Origin: Pseudomonadota bacterium
Lineage (GTDB): Bacteria > Pseudomonadota > Alphaproteobacteria > Rhodospirillales > 2-02-FULL-58-16
Reading direction: 5' to 3'
Assembly (NCBI GenBank): GCA_022572335.1
Contig: JACZWD010000124.1
Coordinates: forward strand, 1-7,904
Length of the DNA stretch: 7,904 nt
Positions 7,472 through 7,904 of this stretch are shown here, piece by piece. The notes under the pieces were generated by a model. The model did not search any database. It worked only from the letters and a program-made list of their open reading frames with translations, and was not told the origin of the DNA. A program made the translations under genes and the position numbers. Each line of letters opens with the position of its first letter. Within the stretch, counting starts at the first letter, position 1.

Positions 7472-7500
7472 TAGATACTCGCTGGCAGGCCGGTTTGCAA
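7472..7500 (-). promoter_or_regulatory. Candidate housekeeping promoter for the rpsB operon
   Basis: On the minus strand TTGCAA (7500-7495) and TATCTA (7477-7472) are separated by exactly 17 nt. The hexamers are 4/6 and about 3/6 matches to the sigma-70 consensus, acceptable for an alphaproteobacterial promoter. It lies in the dnaE-rpsB gap and would start transcription near 7465, giving a leader of about 160 nt. Confidence 0.5.
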
Positions 7501-7535
7501 GTCAAAACGAGTGGAGAGCATGGATTGCGGCGGGG

Positions 7536-7904
7536 TCAAATCTCCTGGACGTCGACGATGCCCCGAATCGCCTTGATCGCGCCGAGCGTGGCCGGCGAAA
7601 TGGCGTAGGTGCCGGGCAGCATGACCTCGACCTCCCGGTCGCCAGCCACCGGCACCACCAGGGTGATGTGGCCGCGGCCGCGGCCTTCGCGCTCGACCAC
7701 GCCACGCAAGCCGGTGAGCGGCGCCTCGTCCCGGATAAACACCCTGAGCCCGCCGGCGGCGCGAGCGACAGCCTTGTCGAGAGGCTGGATATCCTCGACG
7801 GTGAGGCGGATGTTGTCCTCCTCGACCCGCGCTTCGGCCCGACTACGCAGGTCCGCATCCAGGTGCGCCCAGGGAGCGGGGGCGAAGTCCTTCTCGGTCC
7901 CCAC
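7536..7904 (-). CDS. dnaE: DNA polymerase III alpha subunit, C-terminal end only
   Basis: The frame is open to the right edge; 122 codons and a TGA are visible. The GTG at the very edge is an internal valine codon, not a start. The sequence fits the C-terminal region of DnaE after the OB fold: EEDNIRLTVEDIQPLDKAV, then LRVFIRDEA, then LPGTYAISPATLGAIKAIRGIVDVQEI, which parallels the E. coli end where RVSPSDRLLNDLRGL precedes the last residues. DnaE is the replicative polymerase catalytic subunit; this part belongs to the region that contacts clamp and tau rather than the active site. It ends 234 nt before rpsB in the same direction, with no clear intrinsic terminator, so some read-through into rpsB is possible. 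The short fragment leaves slight doubt on the assignment. Confidence 0.85.
   Translation of the reverse strand: MGTEKDFAPAPWAHLDADLRSRAEARVEEDNIRLTVEDIQPLDKAVARAAGGLRVFIRDEAPLTGLRGVVEREGRGRGHITLVVPVAGDREVEVMLPGTYAISPATLGAIKAIRGIVDVQEI

Noticed and set aside
7495..7505. TTGACT as the -35 of the rpsB promoter
   Set aside because: It would be 22 nt from the TATCTA box; the overlapping TTGCAA has the proper 17-nt spacing.
7308..7608. Small ORFs in both directions in the dnaE-rpsB gap
   Set aside because: They span the promoter and hairpins, lack ribosome binding sites and show no family features.

Overview
The window carries one compact, minus-strand housekeeping cluster. In transcription order (right to left) it reads dnaE (3' end only), rpsB, tsf, pyrH, frr, uppS, cdsA, dxr, rseP (5' part only). 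High GC content, the order rpsB-tsf-pyrH-frr-uppS-cdsA-dxr-rseP with dnaE just upstream, and the wording of S2, EF-Ts and DnaE point to an alphaproteobacterium, perhaps of the Rhodospirillales type. That placement is inferred from gene order and protein style, not from a search.

Layout. 7904-7536: the C-terminal end of the replicative polymerase alpha subunit. 7535-7302: a 234-bp gap with a plausible sigma-70 type promoter and a roughly 160-nt leader holding two related hairpins in front of rpsB. 7301-6312: ribosomal protein S2, with a long acidic C-terminal tail built partly from a perfect 27-bp tandem repeat. 6311-6219: a strikingly AT-rich spacer. 6218-5292: EF-Ts. 5291-5115: a 177-bp spacer. 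5114-3042: pyrH, frr and uppS, tightly packed. 3073-2210: cdsA, overlapping uppS. 2213-1009: dxr, whose ATG overlaps the cdsA stop but is out of frame with the rest of Dxr because of a 7-C run. 974-1: rseP, running off the left edge.

Together the genes cover translation (S2, EF-Ts, ribosome recycling), UTP/CTP supply (UMP kinase), isoprenoid precursor synthesis (Dxr), the undecaprenyl carrier (UppS), phospholipid precursor synthesis (CdsA) and envelope-stress proteolysis (RseP). I see no mobile element, CRISPR array, tRNA, rRNA or unknown system. Large open frames on the plus strand are antisense shadows of these GC-rich genes. The points most worth a second look are the apparent dxr frameshift, the S2 repeat tail and the structured rpsB leader.
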